64,000 bases of DNA from Planctomycetia bacterium (GCA_015200345.1 CP054187.1:2340470-2404469), one strand, 5' to 3'. Shown: positions 7,757 to 16,395, counted from the first letter of the stretch. Translations and numbers: made by a program. Notes: generated by a model not told the origin, from the sequence alone.

Positions 7757-8286
7757 CGGCGAGCGCGAAGAACAAGTTGGCGCCCATGACGCAGGGTGTG
7801 GAGGCGCTGGCGCGGCTGCTGGATCAGTTGATCGCGCGGCACGAGGCGTTGCACACGGTGATCGCGGACAAGCTCGAGTCGATGCGCCGGTCGGACGTGC
7901 CGGCGATGCTGGAGGCTTCGGCGCGCGAGGCGGCGATGACGGACGAGATTCTGAAGCTGGATCAGCAGCGCGCGGCGGTCGCGACGGATCTGGCGACGCG
8001 GATGCAGTGGCCGGCCAATGTGACGGTTCGGATTCGCGCGTTGGCGGCGCGGCTGGAGCCGGCGGCGGCGAAGAAGCTGATCGATCGCGCGGACGTGCTG
8101 CGCGAGAAGATGCTGGCGGTGGCGCGGGCCAATCGCGTGGTGGAGCTCGTCTGCAAGCAGATGCTCCAGCACATGAAAGCGGTGTTCGCCGATCTCGTGC
8201 ATCCGGATGATTCGAACAGAACGTACTCGGCGGGCGGCGGGGTCGAACGACCGGCCGGACCGCAGGTGTTCAACACGGTGGTATGA
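7753..8286 (+). CDS. flgN: FlgN-like export chaperone for hook-filament junction proteins
   Basis: A 177-residue, mostly helical cytoplasmic protein with heptad-like leucines (VEALARLLDQLIARHEALHT, then an RADVLREKMLAVARANRVVE helix). FlgN proteins bind the C-termini of FlgK and FlgL and keep them export-competent. The family is divergent, so the call rests on size, helical pattern and its position directly before flgK and flgL. The start overlaps the flgJ stop. The tail after about residue 155 is Gly/Pro-rich and probably disordered. Confidence 0.75.
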   Translation: MTASAKNKLAPMTQGVEALARLLDQLIARHEALHTVIADKLESMRRSDVPAMLEASAREAAMTDEILKLDQQRAAVATDLATRMQWPANVTVRIRALAARLEPAAAKKLIDRADVLREKMLAVARANRVVELVCKQMLQHMKAVFADLVHPDDSNRTYSAGGGVERPAGPQVFNTVV

Positions 8287-8289
8287 GAC

Positions 8290-9993
8290 ATGGGACTTAG
8301 TTCAGCCCTTGGGATTGGTCGCTCGGCGCTGGCCGCGTATCAGGCGGCGTTGCAGGTTGTCGGCCACAACATCGCCAACGCGGGGACGCCGGGCTACGCG
8401 CGGAACGTCGCGAACCTGTCGGCCGTGCCGGGGGCGAGTCTGGGCGTGGGCCAGGTCGGTTACGGGGTCACCGTGACGGGGGTACGGCGCAACGTGAGCG
8501 AGGCGCTCAATGCGCGGCTGCGCACGGCGGGGTCGAACGTGCAATCGTCGGTCGCGCAGCGCGACGTGATGGCGCGGATCGAGGGCATTTTCAATCCGCT
8601 GGGGGACACGAATCTCGGCTCGCTCATGAGCGAGTTCTTCAAGACCGTCGGCGACTTGCAGAACAATCCGCAAAACACCGCCTCGCGCAGCATGGTCACG
8701 ACGAGCGCCGGCGCGGTCATCGACAAGATTCGCTCGATGCGGGCCGATCTGCTTTCGCTTCGGACCGACGCCAACCGCGAAATCGAAGTCGCCGTGCAGC
8801 AGGCCGATCAGCTCGCGTCGCAGATCGCTTCGCTCAACGTGCAGATCAGCACGGCGGAGGCGTCGTCGGGCGGGACGGCGGCCGGACTGCGCGATCAGCG
8901 CGATCAGTTGCTGGGTCAGCTATCGGACCTGTTTGAGATCACGGTGCGCGAGCAGCCGTCGGGCGCGATCAACGTGTACGTCGGCAACGACGCCCTGATT
9001 CAGTTCGGCGAGTCGTTCGGGCTGAAGACGACGACGGAGATCGACGCCAACGGGCTGGCTTCGGTCGTCGTGCGGTACAAGCATCACAACGGCCCGGTCG
9101 ATGCGACGAGTGGTCGCGTCCCCGGGCTGATCACGGCGCGCGATTCGTACGGGCAGTCGCAACTGGATCGGCTCGATGCGATGGCGTCGGCGCTGATTCA
9201 CGAGGTCAACAAGCTTCACGCGAGCGGCAAGGGGTTGCAGGGTTTCTCGAGCGTGACGGGGACGTACGCGGCGACGGATCCGAGTCTCGCGCTTTCGACG
9301 ACCGGCAACGGCATTACGTTTCCGCCGAAGACGGGTTCGTTCTTCATCGACGTGAAGGACAACGCGACGGGTGTCTCCACGCGGCATCAGATTCACATCG
9401 ATCTGGACGGCATCGGCAGCGATTCGTCGCTGAACTCGGTCGCGGCGGATATCACCGCCAACGTGCCTGGCGTCACGGCCACGGTTCTGGCCGACGGTCG
9501 CTTGCAGCTTTCGGCGGCGGCGGGCAGCACGTTCTCCTTTGCGGACGACACGTCGGGATTTCTGGCGGCGGTGGGTGTGAACACATTCTTCGCCGGCAGC
9601 ACGAGCCGCGATATCGAGATCAACGCGGTGGTGAAGAACAACGCTGCTTTTCTGGCAGCGGGCAAGACGGATCTGCCCGGCGACGGCTCGAACGCGACGG
9701 ACATCGCGGCGTTGCAGAACAAGGTCGTGACCGCGCTGGGCGCATCACTGAATGAGTATTACGCATCGACCGTCGCGGAAATCGCGGTGACGTCGGCGAG
9801 CACGCAAAGCGCGTCCGATGCCGGCGCGATCGTGTTCGAGTCGCTGACGAACCAGCGCGAAAGCATCAGCGGGGTGAACCTCGATGAGGAGGCGATCTCG
9901 ATGATTACGTACCAGCGGGCCTATGAAGGCGCCGCGCGGTACATGACCGTGGTGGACGAAATGCTCCAGGTGCTCTTGGGCATCGTGCGGTAA
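8290..9993 (+). CDS. flgK: Flagellar hook-associated protein 1 FlgK
   Basis: A 567-residue junction protein between hook and filament. The N-terminus has the axial-protein signature (YQAALQVVGHNIANAGTPGY) and the FlgK-type LRTAGSNVQSSVAQRDVMAR and GDLQNNPQNTASRSMV segments; the C-terminus ends with GVNLDEEAISMITYQRAYEG and the ARYMTVVDEMLQVLLGIV helix. Length is normal for FlgK. It is exported by the type III apparatus, hence no signal peptide. It begins 3 bases after flgN ends. Confidence 0.95.
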   Translation: MGLSSALGIGRSALAAYQAALQVVGHNIANAGTPGYARNVANLSAVPGASLGVGQVGYGVTVTGVRRNVSEALNARLRTAGSNVQSSVAQRDVMARIEGIFNPLGDTNLGSLMSEFFKTVGDLQNNPQNTASRSMVTTSAGAVIDKIRSMRADLLSLRTDANREIEVAVQQADQLASQIASLNVQISTAEASSGGTAAGLRDQRDQLLGQLSDLFEITVREQPSGAINVYVGNDALIQFGESFGLKTTTEIDANGLASVVVRYKHHNGPVDATSGRVPGLITARDSYGQSQLDRLDAMASALIHEVNKLHASGKGLQGFSSVTGTYAATDPSLALSTTGNGITFPPKTGSFFIDVKDNATGVSTRHQIHIDLDGIGSDSSLNSVAADITANVPGVTATVLADGRLQLSAAAGSTFSFADDTSGFLAAVGVNTFFAGSTSRDIEINAVVKNNAAFLAAGKTDLPGDGSNATDIAALQNKVVTALGASLNEYYASTVAEIAVTSASTQSASDAGAIVFESLTNQRESISGVNLDEEAISMITYQRAYEGAARYMTVVDEMLQVLLGIVR

Positions 9994-10008
9994 GGAATTG
10001 AGACGAAC

Positions 10009-11943
10009 ATGGGTTTGAGCGGAATCAACCGAGTCTCGAGCAACATGCAGGCACTGGCCATGCTGAACCAGCTCCAGCGCAACACGGTGCGCCTGGCGTA
10101 TGACCAGCAGCGTCTGGCCAGCGGCAAGCAGTTGCTCTCGGTCAGCGACAACCCGCTCGCGGCCGAGAAGATCAGCCGGCTCAACCAGTCGCTCCAGCGG
10201 CAGGATCAAATCCTTCAGAACCTGCGCCATGCGGACAACTACCTGACGGCGGCCGACTCGGCCCTGGTGGATGTGAGCGACTTGCTGACCCAGGCGGCGC
10301 GGATCGCCAGCGAGCAGGCCGGCAGCCTCCAAAGCACCGAGGAACGCGCGTCGCAGGTCGCCGTCGTGGATGGATTGATCGATCAGTTGCTGAACATCGG
10401 CAACCGTCAATATCAGGGCGACTACCTGTTCGGAGGCCGGCAATCGCGCCTGGCGCCGCTGGCGACGAGCAGCGGCCGCGTGACGCTCCAGGGCGACGTT
10501 GCCGGAAGGCGGACGCTCGTCGGCGAGGACCTCGCGCTGCCGTTCAGCATTCCGCTGGCGGACATCTACGGTTTGAACAGCGAGGTAAGCGGCGGGTTTG
10601 TTGACTTCGATGTGCAGCTTGATCCGGCCGGACGCATCAACGAACTGGGCGGCTTTGCGAATGCGGGCGTTCGGCTCGGCGTGCTTCGCGTGACCGAGAC
10701 CGGCCCGAACATCACGTTCGACGTCGATTTCACCGGCGTCGAGACGATCAACGATCTGATCGCGCGATTCAATGACGCGGCGGTGAACGCCGGCGCAACG
10801 TTGAGCCTGGGGGTCAGCCCGGCCGACGGCGGCGCGCTGCGCATCACAAGCGGCGGCGGCAACGGCATCACCGTCGCGGACATCGGCAACGGAACAACGG
10901 CGTTTGATCTTGGCCTGCGTGGGACGGTCGGCGCAGGCACGCCGCTGGATGGCGGAAACCTGAACCGCCGGGTCACGATTACGACACGTCTCGCGGACTT
11001 GCAGCCCGGCGGGCTGGCGTTGCCGGACGGCGTGGTGATTACCAGCGGCAGCAAGACGGTGAACGTGAGCTTCGCCGGCGCGACGCGCGTGCAGGATGTG
11101 CTGAACGCGCTGAACTCCGCCGGCGCAGGTGTGCGGGCGTCGATTACCGAGGACGGCCGCTCGATCCAGATTGAGAACCTGATCGCGGGCACGCCGCTGA
11201 TCATCGGTGAGAACGGCGCGGGGACCGACGCCGAAGCGCTGGGAATCAAGACGATCGACCGCGGGGTTTCGCTGTCCCGTGTGAACAACCAGCGCGGCAT
11301 TCACCCGGTGAGCGGGAGTGATCTTCGCATCACGAACGCCAACGGCGTGTCGTTTGAAGTCGATCTGACCGGTGCGAACACGATCGGCGACGTGATTGAT
11401 GCGATCAACGCGGCGTCGGTGCTGGCCGGCGCGGGCGTGACGGCCAGCACGTCGCAGGGCGGAGCAGGTCTTCGGCTGGCGGGTCCGGCGGGTCCGAACA
11501 ATCTGATGGTCGAGGCATTGAACCTGTCGCCGGTGGCCGCGGAGTTGGGAATTCTCAAGAGCGGTACGCCGACAGCGCTGGAGGGCGAGAACGTCGCGCC
11601 GTTCAGGCAGCCGGGGATCTTCAGCGCGTTGTATCGGTTGCGCGATGCATTGCTGGCGGACAGTTCGTCGGAGATCACCGAGGCCGGTTCGCAGATCAAC
11701 GCCTTGCAGCGCGACGTGGCGACGGTGCAGGGCCAGGTCGGCGCGGCGTCGAAGGCGATGCGCGATCGGTTGCAACAGACCGATGATGCGGTGGCGGCGA
11801 CGCGCATTTTGTTAAGCGAGCTGGAAGACATCGACTACACGGAAGCGGTGACGCGGTTTCAACAGGCGCAGACGGCGCTTCAGGCCAGCTTGTTGAGCAG
11901 CAGTCGGATATCCAATCTGTCGCTGTTGGACTTCCTGCAATGA
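10009..11943 (+). CDS. flgL: Flagellar hook-associated protein 3 FlgL, enlarged by flagellin-hook IN motifs
   Basis: A 644-residue FlgL, about twice the usual 300. The N-terminal D0/D1 helices are typical (NQLQRNTVRLAYDQQRLASG, then SVSDNPLAAEKISRLNQSLQ) and so is the C-terminal helix (IDYTEAVTRFQQAQTALQAS ending LSLLDFLQ). Between about residues 190 and 520 lie at least three copies of a flagellin-hook IN-like motif: NITFDVDFTGVETINDLIAR, KTVNVSFAGATRVQDVLNAL and SFEVDLTGANTIGDVIDAIN, each followed by a short beta hairpin. These probably form extra surface domains. Exported through the flagellar apparatus; 15 bases after flgK. Confidence 0.9.
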   Translation: MGLSGINRVSSNMQALAMLNQLQRNTVRLAYDQQRLASGKQLLSVSDNPLAAEKISRLNQSLQRQDQILQNLRHADNYLTAADSALVDVSDLLTQAARIASEQAGSLQSTEERASQVAVVDGLIDQLLNIGNRQYQGDYLFGGRQSRLAPLATSSGRVTLQGDVAGRRTLVGEDLALPFSIPLADIYGLNSEVSGGFVDFDVQLDPAGRINELGGFANAGVRLGVLRVTETGPNITFDVDFTGVETINDLIARFNDAAVNAGATLSLGVSPADGGALRITSGGGNGITVADIGNGTTAFDLGLRGTVGAGTPLDGGNLNRRVTITTRLADLQPGGLALPDGVVITSGSKTVNVSFAGATRVQDVLNALNSAGAGVRASITEDGRSIQIENLIAGTPLIIGENGAGTDAEALGIKTIDRGVSLSRVNNQRGIHPVSGSDLRITNANGVSFEVDLTGANTIGDVIDAINAASVLAGAGVTASTSQGGAGLRLAGPAGPNNLMVEALNLSPVAAELGILKSGTPTALEGENVAPFRQPGIFSALYRLRDALLADSSSEITEAGSQINALQRDVATVQGQVGAASKAMRDRLQQTDDAVAATRILLSELEDIDYTEAVTRFQQAQTALQASLLSSSRISNLSLLDFLQ

Positions 11944-12054
11944 GAGGACGCATGGCAGGCGGCGACGGGTTTTTCAGGGACGGGACGGTCGGCGGCATCG
12001 CAGCGCCGCGACGGTCGCAACATGCCGCCGGGTCGGCGGCCGGGAGCAGAGGAC

Positions 12055-12504
12055 ATGGTTATTGAAACGTCACGGTTCGGAGGAATCGAAGTGGACGATC
12101 AACGCTTTTTGAATTTTCCGCGCGGCATCCTGGGTTTTCCCGACGATCGCGAGTTCGCCCTGATTCAGACGGGCGAGAACAGCGCGTTCTACTGGATGCA
12201 GGCGGTGCATCGGCCGGAGCTGGCCTTCGTGGTGTGCGATCCGCGGATGTTTCTTCCGGATTACCAGATCGCGATCAAGCCGGAGGATCTGACGCAGATC
12301 GGCTTGTCGGACACGGTCGGCTCGCAGGTGTTTGTGATCGTGAACAAGGTGGGCGAGACGTTGACGGCGAATCTTCAGGGTCCGCTGTTGATCAACGTGG
12401 CGACGCGCGTGGGCAAGCAGCTGGTGCTGTCGGAGAAGAAGTATACGACGCGCCATGAATTGATGAAGCTGCCGCAGCGCGGCGTCATGGCCCGGACGGC
12501 CTGA
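12055..12504 (+). CDS. fliW: Flagellar assembly factor FliW
   Basis: A 149-residue cytoplasmic protein that, in other bacteria, binds free flagellin and otherwise sequesters CsrA. Family features: TSRFGGIEVDDQRFLNFPRG, then ILGFPDDREFALI, LAFVVCDPRMFLPDYQIAI and a C-terminal RVGKQLVLSEKKYTTRHEL. The ATG at 12055 has AGAGG just upstream and gives the family N-terminus. It sits directly before csrA and fliC, the partners of the FliW-CsrA-flagellin switch. Confidence 0.93.
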   Translation: MVIETSRFGGIEVDDQRFLNFPRGILGFPDDREFALIQTGENSAFYWMQAVHRPELAFVVCDPRMFLPDYQIAIKPEDLTQIGLSDTVGSQVFVIVNKVGETLTANLQGPLLINVATRVGKQLVLSEKKYTTRHELMKLPQRGVMARTA

Positions 12505-12673
12505 AACAGGGAGGTTGGCAGGCGTCGAGACCGCGTGATGCCTAGGATTGGGTGAGGTGAATTCGCCCGATCCGGAGGCGCGACGTGCGGCCTCGGAAGT
12601 TGAAAGCCCGCGTGAGTGCGGCGGCAGGGTTTGCCGTGTGCGGGCGGAAATTGCGGAGCCGACGGCTTCGCAA

Positions 12674-12689
12674 CCAGGAAGGAGCCTGG
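12674..12689 (+). promoter_or_regulatory. Leader hairpin enclosing the csrA ribosome binding site (candidate autoregulatory CsrA site)
   Basis: CCAGG-AAGGAG-CCTGG: a perfect 5-bp stem with an ANGGAN hexaloop that is itself the Shine-Dalgarno sequence, one base before the csrA ATG at 12691. This is the preferred geometry of a high-affinity CsrA site and suggests feedback on csrA translation. Confidence 0.65.
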
Positions 12690-12690
12690 C

Positions 12691-12969
12691 ATGCTGGTAC
12701 TTTCGCGACAGCGCGATGAAACAATCATGATCGGCGACGATATCGAGATTACTATTGTCGATATCAGAGGAGACAAGGTGCGCCTGGGGATCACGGCCCC
12801 GTCGCACGTCGCTGTGCACCGGAAGGAAGTGTACGACGCGATCCAGCGGGAGAACCGCGCCGCGGCCAACATCAAGCCCGAGGACTTGCCTCCGGACGCG
12901 ACGCGCCCGGGCGGCAACCCACCGCCGGGCGATGGGCCAAGGCCGCCGCGTGGACCGCGTCGGGGTTGA
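12691..12969 (+). CDS. csrA: Carbon storage/translational regulator CsrA with proline-rich tail
   Basis: A 92-residue RNA-binding regulator. The first 60 residues are canonical Csr[21 protein letters not shown] and [17 protein letters not shown] with the conserved L4, R6 and [10 protein letters not shown] region that forms the RNA-binding surface. After about residue 60 the protein continues with a 30-residue Pro/Gly/Arg-rich tail ([20 protein letters not shown]) that standard 61-residue CsrA lacks. AAGGAG lies 7 bases before the ATG, inside a hairpin. Positioned between fliW and fliC. Confidence 0.94.
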   Translation: MLVLSRQRDETIMIGDDIEITIVDIRGDKVRLGITAPSHVAVHRKEVYDAIQRENRAAANIKPEDLPPDATRPGGNPPPGDGPRPPRGPRRG

Positions 12970-13103
12970 AGCGGGGCGAAGGGAGCGCGTGGCGGGTGGC
13001 TGAAGGAGTCAGCCCGCGAGACAAACGCGGACCTGCACGGTGCGGGCGAGCGACAGCGACTTGGACTGGACTTTGACGGCGGCATGACGCCGCGACGCCA
13101 GCG

Positions 13104-13121
13104 ACAATCACGGAGGATTGT
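13104..13121 (+). promoter_or_regulatory. Leader hairpin enclosing the flagellin ribosome binding site (candidate CsrA site)
   Basis: ACAATC-ACGGAG-GATTGT: a perfect 6-bp stem with an ACGGAG hexaloop. The core CACGGAGG fits the CANGGANG CsrA consensus exactly and contains the fliC Shine-Dalgarno sequence; the start codon follows at 13125. An alternative stem ATCAC/GTGAT would also mask the site. CsrA bound here would block flagellin translation. Confidence 0.7.
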
Positions 13122-13124
13122 GAT

Positions 13125-14564
13125 ATGTCACGCATTAACACGAACACGGCCTCGATCACCGCGGCGCGCGAGCTGACGCGCTCCAACGACCGGTTGCTCA
13201 CGTCGCTGGAGCGGCTCTCCAGCGGCCTGCGCATCAACCGCGGCGCCGACGACCCGGCAGGCTTGATCATCTCCCAGAACCTGCGGTCGGAAATCGAGAG
13301 CGTGCGCCAGGCTGTCGCCAACTCGCAGCGGGCCGCGAACGTGATCGCCACGACCGAAGGGGCGTTGAACGAGGTGGCCGCCCTGCTGAACGACATCCAG
13401 GCCAAGATTGTCGAAGCGGCCAACGTCGGCGCCGTCTCGGACGATGAAATCCGTGCCAACCAGCTTCAGATCGACTCGGCCATCGAGTCGATCACGCGCA
13501 TCGCCAACACGACGACCTTCGGCGGGCGAAAGTTGCTCAACGGCGCGCTGGGGTATGTCACCAGCGGCGTCAACAACGCCGAGCTGACCGACCTGCGTAT
13601 TAACAGCGTCTCGTTCGGCACCGCCAGCTACATCCCCGTGACGGTCAACGTCATCCAATCGGCGCAGCATGCGGCGCTGCAATTCCAGACCAGCGCCGTG
13701 ACGTCGGATGTCACGATCGAACTGGCGGGTCCGAACGGGGTCACGTCCCTTTCGTTCATCGCCGGGACGGCGGCCAGCGCCATCGGCGCGGCGATCAATC
13801 TCGTCAGCGATGCCACCGGCGTGCGGGCGTCGCTCATCAACAACGCGAACGCCGCCAGCGGCATCGTCCTGGAGTCGATTGCTTACGGCAGCGATGCCTT
13901 CGTACAAGTCACCGAGCTGGGCGGCACGAGCGGCGTCTTCAATACGGTGGACGAATTCAGCAACGCGGTCCGGCGCGACACTGGTCGCGATGTTTCGGCC
14001 ACGGTCAACGGCGCCAGCACCCTCGGCAAGGGACTCAATCTCTTCCTGAACACGACGAGCCTGTCGATCGAGCTGCGGCTGCAGGAGGCCTTCAACACGG
14101 CCGGGTCAAGCTCCTTCACGATCACCGGGGGCGGCGCGATCTTCCAGCTTGGCCCCGGAGTCGACACGAATCAGCAGGTGAACATCGGTGTCCAATCAAC
14201 CGCGGCGACCAACCTCGGAAATCTGACCGTCGGGTATCTGTCGGACATCGCCAGCGGCGGGTCGTATTCGCTGCTCAACGGCGGCGCGAAGCAGGCGGGC
14301 GAGATCGTGGCCGAAGCAATACGACAGGTGTCGATAATCCGCGGCCGGCTCGGCGCGTTCGAGAAGAACACACTCGACACCAACGTGAACCAGCTTCGCA
14401 TCACCCTGGAGAACCTGACCTCGGCGGAATCCACGATTCGCGATCTGGATTTCGCCCAAGAGACGAGCAATCTGACGCGAAATCAGATTCTCGTGCAGGC
14501 CGGGACAAGCATCCTGGCGGTGGCCAATCAGACGCCGCAGAACGTGCTGGCGCTGCTGCGCTAA
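13125..14564 (+). CDS. fliC: Flagellin FliC
   Basis: A 479-residue filament protein. The N-terminal D0/D1 region is canonical (SRINTNTASITAARELTRSN, LSSGLRINRGADDPAGLIIS) and the C-terminal coiled-coil is too (SAESTIRDLDFAQETSNLTR, then NQILVQAGTSILAVANQTPQ and NVLALLR). The middle carries a hook-IN-like motif (VTSLSFIAGTAASAIGAAIN) and a GGGAIFQLGPGVDTNQQVNI segment. No signal peptide, as expected for type III export. GGAGG at 13112-13116 lies in the loop of a hairpin. The gene ends the flagellar block and is followed by a strong terminator. Confidence 0.96.
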   Translation: MSRINTNTASITAARELTRSNDRLLTSLERLSSGLRINRGADDPAGLIISQNLRSEIESVRQAVANSQRAANVIATTEGALNEVAALLNDIQAKIVEAANVGAVSDDEIRANQLQIDSAIESITRIANTTTFGGRKLLNGALGYVTSGVNNAELTDLRINSVSFGTASYIPVTVNVIQSAQHAALQFQTSAVTSDVTIELAGPNGVTSLSFIAGTAASAIGAAINLVSDATGVRASLINNANAASGIVLESIAYGSDAFVQVTELGGTSGVFNTVDEFSNAVRRDTGRDVSATVNGASTLGKGLNLFLNTTSLSIELRLQEAFNTAGSSSFTITGGGAIFQLGPGVDTNQQVNIGVQSTAATNLGNLTVGYLSDIASGGSYSLLNGGAKQAGEIVAEAIRQVSIIRGRLGAFEKNTLDTNVNQLRITLENLTSAESTIRDLDFAQETSNLTRNQILVQAGTSILAVANQTPQNVLALLR

Positions 14565-14595
14565 ACCGGGCGACAGGGCACAATCGACGAGGCCA

Positions 14596-14636
14596 GGGCA
14601 CGGTCTGAATGATTCAGGCCGTGCCCCCTTCTTTTT
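14596..14636 (+). terminator. Intrinsic terminator of fliC
   Basis: Stem GGGCACGG/CCGTGCCC continued by a T-G wobble and CTGAA/TTCAG around a TGA loop (14596-14626), followed by CCTTCTTTTT. A long, nearly perfect stem with a T-tract 32 bases after the fliC stop. Confidence 0.88.
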
Positions 14637-14715
14637 GGGGCCCTGCGAAGCCGATTTCGAGCGGGAATCGCGGGCGGGATTGCCTCCGCGTCCGATTGTT
14701 TCGCAAGGGGGATTC

Positions 14716-14724
14716 TGATAGAAT
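14716..14724 (+). promoter_or_regulatory. Candidate extended -10 promoter of the sugar-dehydrogenase-like gene
   Basis: TGA-TAGAAT forms an extended -10 element. The predicted start of transcription, about 14731, coincides with the first hairpin of the leader described next. Confidence 0.45.
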
Positions 14725-14730
14725 AACGCT

Positions 14731-14822
14731 CGAGCGCGACTGAATGACCGCGCTCGAAAGGCGGACCCCGCAGCCGCCTTTGGATGGGAGGGGATGCGTC
14801 GTTACCGGCTTCCCGCATCTTC
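14731..14822 (+). promoter_or_regulatory. Structured mRNA leader with consecutive hairpins
   Basis: Two perfect 8-bp hairpins follow each other directly: CGAGCGCG/CGCGCTCG (14731-14756) and AAAGGCGG/CCGCCTTT (14757-14781). A third, weaker stem GATGCG/CGCATC follows (about 14793-14820). The leader is about 160 bases in front of the ATG at 14889. I do not recognise a named riboswitch; it may be a regulatory or stabilising RNA. Confidence 0.4.
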
Positions 14823-14888
14823 CTGCCTGCGTACTCCAGCCTGATGGGTAGTTTGACGAAACGATCATTTAACTGAAGAGGACGATCC

Positions 14889-16307
14889 ATGACTCGACGA
14901 ATGGCGCTTGGGGGAATTCTGACGGCGTTGGCGATCTCGGTGTTTTCGGACGCCGCGCGCGGCCAGCCACTGACCACGGTTCGCGTGGCGAGCGGTCTGA
15001 CCAATCCGATTTTTGTGACGGCGCCGCCCGGCGACACGAGCCGGCTCTTTATTGTGGAACAGCGCGGCAATCCCAGTGCCTCGCAGGCGCGCATCCTTGT
15101 GATGGATCTCACGACCAATCCGCCTACGCTGCTGGGCACGCCGTTCCTGGTCATAAGCGGCCTTGCCACGGGAAATGAGCAGGGATTGCTCGGCATGGCG
15201 TTCGACCCGAACTATCTGTCGAACGGCCGGTTCTATCTTAATTTCACGCAATCGGGAGGCAGCGGGACGTCGATCGTTCAGCGGAGAATCGACGCGAACC
15301 CGCTGGACAACGTTCACACGGATGCGATGGGCAGCCCGAACACGGTGATTTCGTACGTGCAGCCGTTTACCAACCACAACGCCGGTTGGATGGGTTTCAG
15401 CCCGGTGGATGGGTACCTGTACATTCCGACCGGGGACGGCGGCAGCGCGTGCGATCCGTCGCAACGCGCACAGAATTTGAGCGTCGTTTTCGGCAAGACG
15501 TTGCGTTTGGATGTCTCCGGGGCGACCGGGTATACCATTCCACCCACCAATCCGTATGTGGGCGGCGGCGGACTCGGCGAAATCTGGAATTACGGACTTC
15601 GCAATCCGTGGCGGTGCGGGTTCGATCGCGCCAACGGGAACCTGTACATCGGAGACGTCGGGCAGAATCGCAAGGAGGAGATCGACATCGATCCGGCTGG
15701 CGTGTCCAATCGAAACTACGGCTGGGATTGCATGGAAGGATTTGATTGTGCCAACTTGTCGTCACAATGCGTCGGCACGACCAACGGCTGCACCTGCGGG
15801 GCGGCGGGCCTGATCGCCCCCGTTCATGACTACGATCAGACGATCGGCTCGCGCTGCGCCGTGACCGGCGGCTACGTTTATCGCGGCTGCCGAATGCCGG
15901 GTCTGCAAGGCACTTACTTCTTCGCCGACTATTGCAGCGGCGAGATCTGGTCGATGCCGGCCGGCGGCGGCACGGTCACGTCGCGCACGGCTGAACTGGC
16001 CCCCGGCGGCGGGTTGGCCATCAGCCTGATCACGTCCTTTGGCGAGGACGCCCAGGGCGAGCTTTATATTTGCGATCAGTCCGGCGGGGAGGTCTTCAAG
16101 ATCATTCCGCGCGGCGTCGGCGACACGAACGGTGACAACGTCGTCAACCTAAATGACGCCGATTCGTTCGCGCTGGCCTGCGTTGACCCCGTGGCCTACG
16201 CGCTGGCTTTCCCCGGGTTGGATCCGTTCATTCGCGCGAACATGAACGGCGATTGCGAAGTGAACGGGCACGATGTCGTGCGCTTCGTGAAGACGCTCGT
16301 GCCGTAA
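14889..16307 (+). CDS. Secreted PQQ-dependent sugar dehydrogenase-like protein (GSDH family) with dockerin-like C-terminus
   Basis: A 472-residue exported protein with signal peptide (GGILTALAISVFSDAARGQ). The glucose/sorbosone dehydrogenase six-blade propeller is evident: VRVASGLTNPIFVTAPPGD, EQGLLGMAFDPNYLSNGRFY, VDGYLYIPTGDGG, GEIWNYGLRNPWRCGFDR and GDVGQNRKEEIDID. Residues after about 410 form a type-I-dockerin-like pair of Ca-binding loops (DTNGDNVVNLNDAD and NMNGDCEVNGHDV), a common surface or secretion tail in planctomycetes. Substrate is unknown. GAAGAGGA precedes the ATG; an intrinsic terminator follows at 16396. Confidence 0.85.
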   Translation: MTRRMALGGILTALAISVFSDAARGQPLTTVRVASGLTNPIFVTAPPGDTSRLFIVEQRGNPSASQARILVMDLTTNPPTLLGTPFLVISGLATGNEQGLLGMAFDPNYLSNGRFYLNFTQSGGSGTSIVQRRIDANPLDNVHTDAMGSPNTVISYVQPFTNHNAGWMGFSPVDGYLYIPTGDGGSACDPSQRAQNLSVVFGKTLRLDVSGATGYTIPPTNPYVGGGGLGEIWNYGLRNPWRCGFDRANGNLYIGDVGQNRKEEIDIDPAGVSNRNYGWDCMEGFDCANLSSQCVGTTNGCTCGAAGLIAPVHDYDQTIGSRCAVTGGYVYRGCRMPGLQGTYFFADYCSGEIWSMPAGGGTVTSRTAELAPGGGLAISLITSFGEDAQGELYICDQSGGEVFKIIPRGVGDTNGDNVVNLNDADSFALACVDPVAYALAFPGLDPFIRANMNGDCEVNGHDVVRFVKTLVP

Positions 16308-16395
16308 GCCGGGGCTCCCGTCGCTTCAACGCAGCGCCGCAATGAGAATTCATCTGCGGCACAGGCATCTGGCTTGTGATTCACCGTAACCTGCG

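Noticed and set aside
12970..13124. Sigma-28 or sigma-54 promoter directly before fliC
   Set aside because: No TAAA...GCCGATAA pattern. A TGGACT-like near-match to sigma-54 around 13062 lacks the essential GC at the -12 position.
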